From the NCBI RefSeq assembly GCF_046630445.1, contig NC_092339.1, positions 57,545,001-57,609,000 on the forward strand: 64,000 bases of DNA. The letters run 5' to 3'. Both the position numbers and the translations under genes were made by a program. This stretch comes from Rutidosis leptorrhynchoides. Lineage: Eukaryota > Streptophyta > Magnoliopsida > Asterales > Asteraceae. Each line of letters begins with the position of its first letter. The first letter of the stretch is position 1. A model generated the notes under the pieces. The model searched no databases, had not been told where the DNA came from, and worked only from the letters and a program-made list of their open reading frames with translations. Below, one piece after another: positions 1-12,079 of this stretch.

Positions 1-3000
1 TACAGAACCTTATTTTTCTTTTTGTTTCTAAATTTAATATTCAATACGAATATATGAGTTTATAGTTTCGTTTTGATGATAATTAATGTCCGCAAAATAC
101 ATATTTGAAGTCACTACATTCCTCACAAAATCGGGAAAAATTTTGTGAAGAATTTTACAAAAAAAGTTCAATTGTAGATTAGGCCCATTTTCGCAAGATA
201 AGTAGCAAACGGCACTACGATCAAAACTTCCATAAGACTTTCCCCCGTTAGAAGCATTTTAGATGCTGAAAATGACATTTTACTATTTTTAAAGTTGAAT
301 TTTCTACTTCTAGATCTTAGGATAAGTAATATATTCGCATGTGGATTCTTGTTTATATTTAAATATCACTATGATACTTGTTTTTATTTAATATTTATTT
401 AAGTCAATCGAGAATCATGTTAGGGCTACTATCTCACCACTAGCTACAAAACCTTGCTACTTTTATAACGTCTTGGTTTTATTTTTAGATTAATTTTAGT
501 CGCTTTTTTATTTCTCTAGATTCATAACCTTATTTTTGTTTTTATTTCTAAATTTCATATTGAATACGAATATATGATAGTGTAGTTTCGCTTTGATGAT
601 GATTAATGGCCGCAAAACACACATTTGAAGTCACTACATTTCCCATAAAATCGGACAAAATTTTGTGGAAGATTTTTCGAAAAATTTTCAATTGCAGATT
701 AGGCTCATTTTCGCAAGATATCTAGAAAATGGTGCTACGAGCTAGACTTCATTAAGGATTTTCCCTGTTCGAAGCAGTTTAGATTCCGAAAATGATATTT
801 AACTATTTTTAAAAGTGAATTTTGCACTTTTAGATCTTAGGATAAGTAATACATTCACATGTGAATTGTGGTGCCTGTTTTAATACCACTATGATACTTG
901 TTTTTATTTAATATTGTATTTAGGTACATCGAGAATCATGTTGGGGCAACTATCTCACCACTAGCTACAAAACGTTGCTGCTTTTATAACGTCTTTATTT
1001 TATTGTTCGAGTATTTTTAGCCACTTTTTTAATTCTCTTAATTCATAACCTTATTCTTGTTTTTGTTTCTAAATTTCATATTGAATGCGATTATATGTAG
1101 TTTCGTTTTGATGATAATCAATGGCCGCAAAACACATATTTGAAGTCACTACATTCCCGACAAAATCGGGAAATATTTTGTGGTGAATTTTTCGAAAAAA
1201 ATTCAATTACAGTTTAGGCCAATTTTCGCAAGATAACTAGAAAACAACGTTACGAGCAAGTCTTCCTTGAGGCTTTCCCCCGTTCGAAGCGGTTTTGATT
1301 CCGAAAATAACATTTTACTATTTTTAAAGGTGAATTTTGCACTTTTAGATCTTAGGATAAGTAATACCTTCACATGTGAATTGTTTTGTCTGTTTAAATA
1401 CCACTATGACACTTGATTTTATTTAATATTATATATTTAGGTACATCGAGAATCATGTTGGGGCTACTATCTCACCAATAGCTACAAAACGTTGCTTCTT
1501 TTATAACACCTTAGTTTTATTGTTCGAGTATTTTAGCCGCTTTTTTATTTCTCTAGATTCATAACTTAATTTTTGTTTTTGTTTCAAAATTTCATATTGA
1601 ATGCGAATATATGAGAGTGTCGTTTCGTTTTGATGATAATTAATGGCCGCAAAATGCATATTTCAAGTCACTACATTCCCCACAAAATCGGTCAAAATTT
1701 TGTGCTGAATTTTTCTAAAAATATTCAATTGCAGTTAGGCCCATTTTCGCAAGATAACTAGAAAATGGTGCTACGAGCAAAACTTCTGTAATGCTTTCCC
1801 CCGGTCGAAGCAGTTTAGATTCCGGAAATGACATTTTACTTTTTTTAAAGGTGAATTTTTCAGTTTTAGATCTTAGGATAAGTAATACCTTCACATGTGA
1901 ATTGTTGTGCATGCTTAAATACCACTATGATACATATTTTTATTTAATATTGCATTTGGATACATCAAGAATCTTGTTGGGGCTACTATCTCAACACTAG
2001 CTGCATAACGTTGCTGCTTTTATAACTTCTTTTTTTATTGTTCGAGTATTTTTAGCCGCTTTTTTATTTTCTAGATTTATAACCTTATTTTTGTTTTTTG
2101 TTATAAATTTCAAATTAAATGCGAATATATGAGAGTGTAGTTCCGTTTTAGTGATAATTAATGGCCGCAAAACACATATTTGAAGTCACTACATTCTCCA
2201 CAAAATCGGGCGAAATTTCGTGGTGAATTTTTCAAACAATTTTCAATTGTGGTTTAGGCCCATTTTTGCAAGATAACTAGAAAACGGAGCCCCGAGCAAA
2301 ATGAATTTTACACTTTTAGATCTTAGAATAAATAATACGTTCACATGTGAATTGTGGTGCCTGCTTTAATACCACTATGATACTTATTTTTATTTAATAT
2401 TGTATTTAGGTACATCGAGAATCATGTTGGGCTACTATCTCACTACTAGCTACAAAACGTTGCTGCTTTTATAACGTCTTTGTTTCATTGTTCAAGTATT
2501 TTTAGTCGCTTTTTTATTTCTCTAGATATAGAACCTTATTTTTCTTTTTGTTTCTAAATTTAATATTCAATACGAATATATGATATTGTAGTTTCATTTT
2601 GATGATAATTAATGGCCGCAAAATACATATTTGAAGTCACTACATTCCTCACAAAATCGAGAAAAATTTTGTGGAGAATTTTACAAAAAAAGTTCAATTG
2701 TAGATTAGGCTCATTTTCGCAAGATAAGTAGAAAATGACACTACGATCAAAACTCCCATAAGACTTTCCTCCGTTGGAAGCATTTTAGATGCTGAAAATG
2801 ACATTTTACTATTTTTAAAGTTGAATTTTCTACTTCTAGATCTTAGGATAAGTAATACATTCGCATGTGGATTCTTGTTTATGTTTAAATATCACTATGA
2901 TACTTGATTTTATTTAATATTGTATTTAAGTACATTGAGAATCATGTTGGGGCTACTATATCACCACTAGCTACAAAATCTTGCTACATTTATAACGTCT

Positions 3001-5624
3001 TGGTTTTATTTTTAGAGTATTTTTAGCCGCTTTTTTATTTCTCTAGATTCATAACCTTATTTTTGTTTTTGTTTCTAAATTTCATATTGAATACGAATAT
3101 ATGATAGTGTAGTTTCGCTTTGATGATAATTAATGACCGCAAAACACACATTTGAAGTCACTACATTTCCCACAAAATCGGGCAAAATTTTGTGCAAGAT
3201 TTTTCGAAAACTTTTCAATTGCAGATTAGGCCCATTTTCGCAAGATATCTAGAAAATGGCGCTACGAGCTAGACTTCCTTAAGGATTTTCCCTGTTCGAA
3301 GCAGTTTAGATTCCGAAAATTACATTTAACTATTTTTAAAAGTGAATTTTGCACTTTTAGATCTTAGGATAAGTAATACATTCACATGTGAATTGTGGTG
3401 CCTGTTTTAATACCACTATAAAACTTGTTTTTATTTAATATTGTATTTAGGTACATCGAGAATCATGTTGGGGCAACTATCTCACCACTAGCTACAAAAC
3501 GATGCTGCTTTTATAACGTCTTTATTTTATTGTTCGAGTATTTTTAGCCACTTTTTTAATTCTCTTAATTCATAACCTTATTCTTATTTTTGTTTCTAAA
3601 TTTCATATTGAATACGAATATATGAGAGTGTAGTTTGTTTTGATGATAATCAATGGCCGCAAAACACATATTTGAAGTCACTTCATTCCCGACAAAATCG
3701 GGAAAAATTTTGTGGTGAATTTTTCGAAAAAAATTCATTTACAGTTTAGGCCAATTTTCGCAAGATAACTAAAAAACGACGCTACGAGCAAGTCTTCCTT
3801 GAGGCTTTCCCCCGTTCGAAGCGGTTTAGATTCCAAAAATGATATTTTACTATTTTTAAAGGTGAATTTTGAACTTTTAGATCTTAGGATAAGTAATACC
3901 TTCACATGTGAATTGTTTTGTCTGTTTAAATACCACTATGACACTTGATTTTATTTAATATTATATATTTAGGTACATCGAGAATCATGTTGGGGCTACT
4001 ATCTCACCAATAGCTATAAAACGTTTCTTCTTTTATAACACCTTGGTTTTATTGTTCGAGTATTTTAGCCGCTTTTTTATTTCTCTAGATTCATAACCTA
4101 TTTTTTATTTCTGTTTCTAAATTTCATATTGAATGCGAATATATGAGAGTGTAGTATCGTTTTGATGATAATTAATGGCCGCAAAACACATATTTGAAGT
4201 CACTACATTCCCCACAAAATCGGTCAAAATTTTGTGCTGAATTTTTTGAAAAATATTCAATTGCAGTTAGGCCCATTTTGGCAAGATAACTAGAAAATGG
4301 CGCTACGAGCAAGACATCCTTGAGGCTTTCCCCCGTTCGAAGCGGTTTAGATTCCGAAAATGACATTTTGCTATTTTTAAAGGTTAATTTTGCACTTTTA
4401 GATCTTAGGATAAGTAATACCTTCACATGTGAATTGTTGTGCATGTTTAAATACCACTATGATACTTGTTTTTATTTAATATTGTATTTAGGTACATCGA
4501 GAATCATGTTCGGGCTACTATCTCACCACTACCTACAAAACGTTGCTGCTTTTATAACGTCTATGTTTTATTGGTCGAGTATTTTTAGTCGCTTTTTTAT
4601 TTCTCTTTTTTCATAACCTTAATTTTGTTTTTTTTTTAATTTCATATTAAATGTGAATATATGTGAGTTAGTTTCGTTTTGATGATAATTAATTGCTGCA
4701 AAACACATATTTAAAGTCACTACATTCTCCACAAAATGGGGCAAAATTTTGTGGAGAATTTTCCGAAAAAAAATTCAATTGCAGATTAGGCCTATTTTCG
4801 CAAGATAACTAGAAAACGGTGCTACGAGCAAGACTTCCTTAAGGCTTTCCCCCGTTCGAAGCAGTTTAGATTCCGAAAATGATATTTTACTATTTTTAAA
4901 AGCGAATTTTGCACTTTTAGATCTTAGGATAAGTAATACTTTCATATGTGAATTGTTGTGCATGTTTAAATACCACTATGTTACTAGTTTTTATTAAATA
5001 CTGTATTTAGGTACATCGAAAATCATGTTGGGTTACTATTTCACCACTAGCTACAAAAATTTGCTACTTTTATAACGTCTTTGTTTTATTGTTCTAGTAT
5101 TCTTAGCCGCTTTTTTATTTCTATAAATTCATAACCTTATTTTTGTTTCTAAATTTCATATTGAATGCGAATATATGAGAGTGTAGTTTTGTTTTGATGA
5201 TAATTAATGGCTTCACAACACATATTTGATGTCATTACATTCTCCACAAAATCGGACAAAATTTTGTGGAGAATTTTTCGAAAAAATTTCAATTGCAGAT
5301 TAGGCCCATTTTCGCAAGATAACTAGAAAACGGAGCTACGTGTAATACTTCCTTAAGGATTTCCCCCGTTCGAAGCAGTTTAGATTCCGAAAATGACATT
5401 TTTACTATTTTTAAAGATGAATTTTGCAATTTTAGATCTTAGGATAAGTAATACATTCACATGTGAATTGTAGTGCTTGTTTAAATACCACTATGATACT
5501 TGTTTATATTTAATATTGTATTTAGGTACATCGAGAATCATGTTGGGGCTACTGTATCACCACTAGCCACAAAATGTTGCTGCTTTTATAACGTCGTTGT
5601 TTTATTGTACGAGTATTTCAGATT
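1..5624. repeat. Satellite array, subfamily A (~520 bp monomers)
   Basis: Eleven head-to-tail copies can be counted from the anchor word TCGCAAGATA near positions 191, 711, 1226, 1747, 2266, 2717, 3238, 3758, 4279, 4798 and 5312; spacings are 514-521 bp except one of 451 bp, where about 70 bp is missing near 2300. Each monomer contains an inverted repeat of the type CCACAAAAT/ATTTTGTGG. Copies about 2,526 bp apart are more alike than neighbours, so the array has a higher-order unit. Short ORFs that recur on both strands are by-products of the repeat and show no sign of coding. This looks like centromere-adjacent or other heterochromatic satellite; chromosomal position cannot be read from the sequence. 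Confidence 0.93.
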
Positions 5625-5962
5625 TTACGATAATTATTACCGTTGCATTTGAAATCTTATGCATATTTAAATAACATGTTGATACTTGTTTTTAATGTAA
5701 CACTATATTTAGGTACACTGAAAATATTTTTAGGGTTAATATATCTCCACTAACCACAAATCCTTACACGTTTAGTGACATCTTGGTTTAATGGTTCGAT
5801 TATTTTGTGACACTATTTGATATCTCTTAATTCATAACTCTATAATTGTTTCTATTTTAAAATTTCAAATTGAATGCAAATATATTTTACTATAGTTTCG
5901 TTTCGATAGTAATTCATGGCCGCAAAATATATTTTTGAGCACATTACGGTTGCCACATAATC
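5625..5962. repeat. Satellite subfamily B, partial monomer left of E1
   Basis: Near 5620 the array changes from subfamily A to subfamily B wording (ACGATAATTATTACC, CACGTTTAGTGACATC) without an intervening element. The monomer stops at TAATC (5958-5962), the target site of retrotransposon E1, and resumes at 14398 with the same TAATC, so the satellite array was continuous before E1 inserted. Confidence 0.88.
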
Positions 5963-6628
5963 TGAAACAACCCAACCCGTATTAAAACCGGCCCATAAAA
6001 TTTTTTCCTTTTAATACGCTTTAAATAACACTTTAGGTCCCCAATTGTTTTTCCATAAACATCTTTAATACAATAGAAGGTTTAATAAACCTTAAAACAT
6101 TTAATACATTAATTAATTGTCCAAACGGACATACACGGCCCGACGAGTTTAGTTTCCAACAAAACCGAGCATGGTGATTTGGGACTACGCTACCCAATTC
6201 CTAACCGAGTACAAAAGCAAGATCTTCTAAAGCAACCTAGCCAAGATCTCTAATCCCCATGCTTACCCGAGGCGCCATCACGCGAACCTATAAAAATATC
6301 AACAACGAGAGGGTAAGCTAATGCTTAGTGAATGATAATATACTACATACATATATATGTATAAAATGGACACGCCACATAAATATCAAATACCGCATAC
6401 CTAAGCATCCATCTATAAGGCAACTACACTAAGCATACCGTACGATCTCTAAGCAACAAGCTAAAGATATCAACAAAGTATAAGTTCACCAACGACGATG
6501 TGAACAACGCCAATAAGCTACACCCGGAGGGTTAGCTACAACACAACATTACATTAATATATATAACAATTTAAAACGAATAAGGCTAACCCCTTAACCC
6601 ATTACCGAATACCAAACGCCACAATGAA

Positions 6629-6874
6629 GATTGGCTGAACTACACGAGCCTTAGTAATCCGAACCCACACGAGATTACTATCTTCACAACATCGAGGTTG
6701 GCCGAACTACACGAGCCTTAGTAATCCGAACCCACACGAGATTACTATCTTCACAACATCGAGGTTGGCCGAACTACACGAGCCTTAGTAATCCGAAACC
6801 ACACGAGATTACTACCTCAATAAGATGACCGAACTACACGAGTCATCGTGAATCTGAACTACACGCGATTCACT
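6629..6874. repeat. E1 left LTR stem-loop VNTR (67 bp units)
   Basis: A 67 bp unit repeats here, each unit holding two inverted repeats around a nearly constant loop CGAACTACACGA (or CGAACCCACACGA). Stems read from the sequence are GGC/GCC, TAGTAATC/GATTACTA, GATGAC/GTCATC (6824-6847) and GTGAATC/GATTCAC (6848-6873). The loop stays the same while the stems change on both sides together. Confidence 0.85.
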
Positions 6875-7956
6875 TCTCAACATTAAAACCCACGGTCACG
6901 GGATTATAAAATCCACCACATCGGGGTCATCCACATCACAACCAAGTGTGATGACGTACACACATAGTGTGCACCTCGCCAAAGGTAGTCAACCAAAAAG
7001 GCACAACCGTGCCAATTGGACCTATACACAAGTCCATCAAAACCACCTATATGTGAAGTGAGCTCTATAACCGAGAACCACTTCACCCGACCCGCACCCA
7101 TCCTACACATACATATACATATAGGATATTAACACTCACCTTGTCACCTTGAATAATGCTTCCAAGTAATCCGCAACTCGTCAACGGAAAGTACCTAATC
7201 CATTATCACAAATTCAACAACACACTTAGATTGGATCTACAAACCAACCCAATTCGACACTTAGTGCAATTTCGACCCAAATGCACTTCCAAGGACAAAC
7301 CGTGCCCAAACTACCCAATAATCACTAACACAAGTGATAATGATCCTAATATGCCAATTAAACCCGAACACAAGTGTTAAACACTTATCGTTCTCAAAAT
7401 CGCCCATAAACCCTAATTTTGACTCCAGTCAAAGTTAGTCAACCACAAGAACCCTAAAGGTCTCCAAATAATCACTAATCACTAACACTAGTGATTATAC
7501 ACCTTTCTCAAGTCTTAAACATGGTTAAATCATTAACCAACTCAAAACCCGCCTTTAACACTTATAAACCCGAATCTTGGTGTTAATCTTCAATTAACAA
7601 CTAAATGGGTTCCATCTATGAACATACAAGCCAAAAGCCTCAAATTTGAATGATGAACACGAAAATGAAATTCGGAGTTAGAGCTTACCACTAGTATCAC
7701 CGTGTAGCTAAGAACGAGGAGAACAAACTTGTCAACTACGCCAAAGATCAAATCCCGGTTCTTCCTTTCCAAAAATCCGTTTGAATCCAATTGGGTGTTT
7801 GAGTTTTTGAGAGGAAAATGAAATGAAAAGGGAAAAGAAATTAGGAAATGAAAGGAGTGGATGAGGTTAAAGCCTCAAATCTGGCTCAAACGTGAAAAGA
7901 CCAAAATGCCCCTCACTTTACCTAAATATTGCGAAAACAGGAACCAGTTCGCCCAC

Positions 7957-8090
7957 ATTGCCGCGCCGCGGCCTTAAATGTCGCGTCGCGACATTTGCCT
8001 AGGTCTGGGATCATTTTTTGTTGGACTTCTGATCTGATTTCCAGTTAATTGCCGCGCCGCGGCCTCAATTGTCGCGCCGCGACACACAGC
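7957..8090. other. Two pairs of GC-rich dyads in E1 left LTR
   Basis: GCCGCGCCGCGGCC and TCGCGTCGCGA lie about 20 bp apart (from 7960), and a second similar pair lies about 90 bp further on (from 8051). The surrounding LTR is AT-rich. The same two-pair layout is in the right LTR (about 14142-14270), where most differences are C/T or G/A changes at CpG sites. Confidence 0.75.
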
Positions 8091-8214
8091 GTGATCTGAG
8101 TCATTTTCTTGCATATAAGACCTCAACACCCGAACATGTCCCGAACCCTTCATAAGCCTATCGTACATACACAATACACCTATAAATCATATACGAGGAA
8201 AACGGGGTGTTACA

Positions 8215-8230
8215 ACTCTCCCCCACTTAG
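8215..8230 (-). other. E1 polypurine tract
   Basis: On the minus strand the purine-rich stretch AAGTGGGGGAGAGT lies immediately before the TGTAACACCCC start of the 3' LTR, the expected place for plus-strand priming. Confidence 0.75.
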
Positions 8231-8864
8231 ATTCGATCACGTCCTCGTGATCCTAGTCACGAACCCAAACGGACCCACACTCAATGGTCATCGAACATGC
8301 ATTTCAAACCGACTTCTACCACAAATTCGCTAACCCGATGGTTAATCCAATGACAAATTACACACTTGCTCGCATTCTGAGACGTACAATACACGCAACA
8401 ACCGAAATCTACAACGATCCCTTCGACAATTCTTCTCAAAGAGTTACCCTTAACAACTAAATCGTCACCCGCGATTTATCAAATTCCACAATTCCGAGCA
8501 CTAGCACTAACTCAATCCCTCACATCGGGAAAACTCAACCAATCTCGTACCGAGATATCAATTCCTTAGCATACCCTTACCGAGTACGACGCTAAAAACA
8601 ACCAAGTCTCAACCTAAGGTCAACAACCCGAAGCGATGAAGACCGAACCAAACGAATCTTTACGGATAACACCAATCACTATACATCCCTTGTAGTGTGC
8701 AATACGACCAATACGCAACTACCGTAACATCATAACAAACGGTTAAGACCGATAACGCCCAAAACGACTATGGTAACGTTAATCCCAAGGTGTACAAAAT
8801 AGACTATCGTCACACCCGTAGCAACATGTGAGCGAAACACGGCTATCGCATCACTAATCATACA

Positions 8865-9028
8865 ACATGGTCCTCACGACCCCACCATCGGCGTATAAAA
8901 CAACCGATAGTTCCCACAACATGGTCCTTACGACCCCACCATTGGTGTATCAAACAACCAATAGATCACACGACATGGTCCTTACGACCCCACCATCGGT
9001 GTATAAAACAACCGACAGATCACACAAC
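8865..9028. repeat. 54 bp tandem repeat, three copies
   Basis: Three copies beginning ACATGGTCC. Each has an inner inverted repeat that covaries: ATCGG/CCGAT in copy 1, ATTGGT/ACCAAT in copy 2, ATCGGT with ACCGA in copy 3. The 54 bp period keeps a plus-strand ORF open, but this is antisense to the element and is probably not coding. Confidence 0.8.
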
Positions 9029-9035
9029 CCGAAGG

Positions 9036-9350
9036 CTGGCCAAAAACACACGCGCCTTAGTGAATCCGAACTACACGCGACTCACTACCTTCACCACAAC
9101 AACAATCGGGATTGGCAGAACTACACTCACCTTAGTGAATCCGAACTACACGAGAGTCACTATCCCGGAGGAATGACCGAACTACACGAGTCATTTGTGA
9201 ATCCGAACTACACGAGACTCACTCCTCAATACAATGACCGAAACCACACGAGTCATTTGTGAATCTGAACTACACGCGACTCACTTCCACAATAAGATGA
9301 CCGAAACCACACGCGTCATCGTGAATCCGAAACCACACGCGATCCACTAC
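9036..9350. repeat. Stem-loop array in E1 interior
   Basis: About nine inverted repeats around CGAACTACACGM or CGAAACCACACGM loops, the same design as in the LTR array. Perfect stems include AATGAC/GTCATT (9172-9195 and 9233-9257) and GATGAC/GTCATC (9296-9320); others such as GTGAATC/GACTCAC have one mismatch. Confidence 0.8.
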
Positions 9351-9601
9351 CATGATGAAGTCAGCGGACCCGAAGATCATGCTTCACCAATCTCAACACC
9401 GGATGAAGTCAGCGGACCCCGTCAATTGTCATGCTTCACCGATATAACACCTCGCTCATGATGAAGTCAGCGGACCCCAAAGGTTATGCTCCACCAATCG
9501 CATACTCCCATGATGAAGTCAGCGGACCCTAAAGGTCATGCTTCATCAATCACCAATACCATGATGAAGTCAGCGGACTCCGAAAGTCATGCATCATCAA
9601 T
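9351..9601. repeat. 50-58 bp tandem repeat with nested inverted repeats
   Basis: Five copies start with GATGAAGTCAGCGGAC near 9353, 9402, 9460, 9512 and 9563. Outer arms pair in some copies (TGATGAAG with CTTCATCA in the fourth) and inner arms change together: GACC/GGTC in one copy, GACT/AGTC in the last. Confidence 0.78.
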
Positions 9602-10702
9602 CAACGCCCTTTTGGCCTCGAACGACGAGTAGCGTAACATCGCGCTCTGCTACGCCATAGTGAAACCTAACGGATACCACTAACCATTCACACACTCGAG
9701 CAAGAACCACCTATATCAAACATAAACACAAAACAATAATTCTCTAGAAGAGAATCTGACACACACCTCCCTTAACAGAAGGATTTCACCTTGCTCACCA
9801 AACACGTCCATTATCTCTCAACGAGATTTACCACATTACCACCTCGGTGATAATTCAAATCCAAACCATAAGTACAATTTATCCGAAATTGTAATCTACC
9901 ACAAATCGACCAAAACCAGGTCTCGACAACATTTTCCGGATCTACCAAAAGCATCATCTGAAATCTCACACTAAAACTTCCTCGTGCGGGAGTGTAACAC
10001 CCCCACTTGGAACTACGTCCCATATCCACAACTCGTACAACCATACAATGCTACCAAAGGTAGACTTTACCAACAATTGGGTTCACACGATCCATCACCA
10101 TATTTTGCTCCCACCTTGAGCATACGAAGGATTTCAACCAATCCTTAAACACTTCGAACGAAAAGTGTACCGCAAATTACACCACTCTACTCTCACAATC
10201 ATCCAATTGCTTTAGTTTGTCAAATTTCACCCGATCACTCATGTACCTAAGTGTTTCACTTCGGTACCCTAAGTACAATGTAACCGCAACACAATCGGAG
10301 TTTAACACCACGCTAGTAGGTATAACAGAGGCACCTAATGTCGCGTCATATAAACTCCATTACCAACATACATCGAGATTCAAAACACTCAATCTCAAGG
10401 GTTCCAACCACCCGACGAACCTCACGGTTCATCCATTTCAACACAAAAGCGAACACGTGCTTAACAACCGATACCAAAACCCATTTCCATGACTTGATGG
10501 AAACATTTCCAAATACTAAGGAATGCTTGGTTGCACCAAGTCTTATGCCCTTCACCCGACAATCAAACGTCACCGTAGGGTACTTCCATTAGGAACGTCA
10601 CCCATAACAACAATATGCACAACACAAGGCACTTAATCAACTCAAATTCAAACGACACTTAATAAATAATCAAAGGGCATATTTATTAAAACGAAACGTA
10701 CC

Positions 10703-11644
10703 TTAACGTCTCCTTGCCGCACCCGTCCCCGCTAACTTGGGACATTCCGACTTATGATGTCCTTCCTCTTGACAATTGAAACACACCATGCCATCACCCT
10801 TTGGCACCGAACATTCCCAAGACTTGTGACCCCTCATGCCATAATTGTAACATCTAGATGCACTATAATCCGATATACCCGTTCGTGTACCATCCGTGCT
10901 CACACTCGGACCCTTAGTCCTCTTACTCGGAGCACCATACGAAACAACCCTTCTCTCACTTGAAGGTTCACCAATCTTTGATCGCGTATACGAATCGAAA
11001 CCTCTAGCCACGGCGAATAATTCCGCAAATGATTTCGCGTGACCCCGGCTAATCTTATTCTTCAAGTCATCATTCAAGGTTCGATAGAAATCTTGCATCA
11101 ACAAATTATCATTCCCCAAATACTCCAGACAAAAACGAGCCTTCGCCATAAAGGTCATCTTGAGAGTATTTAAATCCATAGAACCCTGTTGCAAATTTCA
11201 CAACTCATTACGCATTTCCGACAAATCGGCTGAAGTCCGGAACTCCTCGAAGAATTCCTTCTTAAACCTGTCCCACGATAACGCCATAAACGGTTCACCA
11301 CCGACAAGATCAATCTTACCATCCAACCAATCCTTTGCCCTACCCCGCAACAAACTAGTAGTGAGTCTTGTCCTCTTCTCAGGAGGGCATTCAATAGTAC
11401 GAAAACACCCTTCGACATCCGAGATCCAAGTTGTGCTTACTAAAGGATCCAGTTTTCCGCCGTACATCGGGGGTTTAGTCCTCATGAAGCTCTTAAGACA
11501 ATGCTCCATTTCACCACTACTCCGAGATTCGGAATACTTCCTATCCATTTCTTCTCGAAACGCACTCATTTGCTCCGCAACGGTGGCTGCAACTCTAGCA
11601 TTAAACTCCTCGTCATTCGTATCGATCTCGTTTCGCGTCGTCAT
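10703..11644 (-). pseudogene. E1 Gag (Ty3/gypsy type), one in-frame stop
   Basis: Capsid-nucleocapsid polyprotein that would package element RNA. I start it at the ATG at 11644 because the Gag-like sequence begins there; the open frame upstream to 11896 lacks Gag character. In order: an acidic N-terminal region, the retrotransposon Gag core with the motif RGRAKDWLDGK, then two zinc knuckles near the C-terminus. The second knuckle (CFNCQEEGHHKSEC) is a normal CX2CX4HX4C; the first has tyrosine where its second cysteine should be. An in-frame TGA at 11198-11200 interrupts the reading frame in the capsid part; upstream and downstream segments are in the same frame. About 313 codons in all. No pol follows, which is why the element looks non-autonomous. 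Clade below Ty3/gypsy is uncertain. Confidence 0.85.
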
Positions 11645-12061
11645 TCTAAAGAATGCAAAACGATTAGTCCACGAACGTATAAAACAACACGCACAACACC
11701 GCCCCATCTTACTAAACACTCGTCGTACATCACTTGTTAGACAAGATTTGCACCCGTAATAAGGTTTGCAAGTCCTTATTACGCACACACGTCGTCTCAA
11801 CTCGTTAGTACAATGACCGCCTCGCTCGATGATATAACCAACACAACGACAATTCCACGCGATATAAACACACGCAAGGGAATTATCACAACACAATAAT
11901 ATATTAATAATATCTGCATTACTAATATAACGTTAGTCCACCTATAAAGAAGGCACTAACTATAACCTATTCTGACCCGTTCACCTACAAGTCCCGCAAC
12001 AATAAGCACACACAAAAGTCTAAGTCTAGGCACCTATCTCAAGTCGCCTAAATCCCTTAGA

Positions 12062-12077
12062 CCATGCTCTGATACCA
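12062..12077 (-). other. E1 primer binding site (tRNA-iMet)
   Basis: On the minus strand TGGTATCAGAGCATGG lies 2 bases inside the right LTR. It is complementary to the 3' end of plant initiator tRNA-Met and fixes the element's orientation as minus. Confidence 0.92.
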
Positions 12078-12079
12078 CT

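Larger units (their letters stand above)
5963..8214 (-). repeat. E1 3' LTR (left copy)
   Basis: Runs from TGAAACAACCC to GGGTGTTACA on the plus strand. It matches the right copy along its whole length with scattered substitutions; the main length difference is one fewer 67 bp VNTR unit. It holds the stem-loop array (6629-6874), many other short inverted repeats (for example AATCACTA/TAGTGATT near 7475-7497) and two pairs of GC-rich dyads (7957-8090). Confidence 0.92.
8231..10702. other. E1 interior without pol; three repeat blocks
   Basis: Between the purine tract and gag there is no recognisable protease, RT, RNase H or integrase in any frame. It holds three short-period arrays (8865-9028, 9036-9350, 9351-9601) and, at about 9690-9935, a stretch similar to part of element C (about 36038-36285). 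The rest shows no recognisable gene. Confidence 0.7.

Noticed and set aside
1715-4963. Recurring 60-98 aa ORFs (for example beginning MHNNSHVKVLLILRSK) in the satellite
   Set aside because: They recur because the DNA repeats, occur on both strands and break in other monomers; no codon-level conservation is visible.
6629-6874. CRISPR-like array (regular repeats with variable parts)
   Set aside because: Plant nuclear DNA within an LTR; variable parts are paired arms, not spacers, and no cas genes exist.
8867-9262. Plus-strand ORF of 131 aa with 18-aa repeats
   Set aside because: Antisense to the element and open only because the repeat period is a multiple of three.
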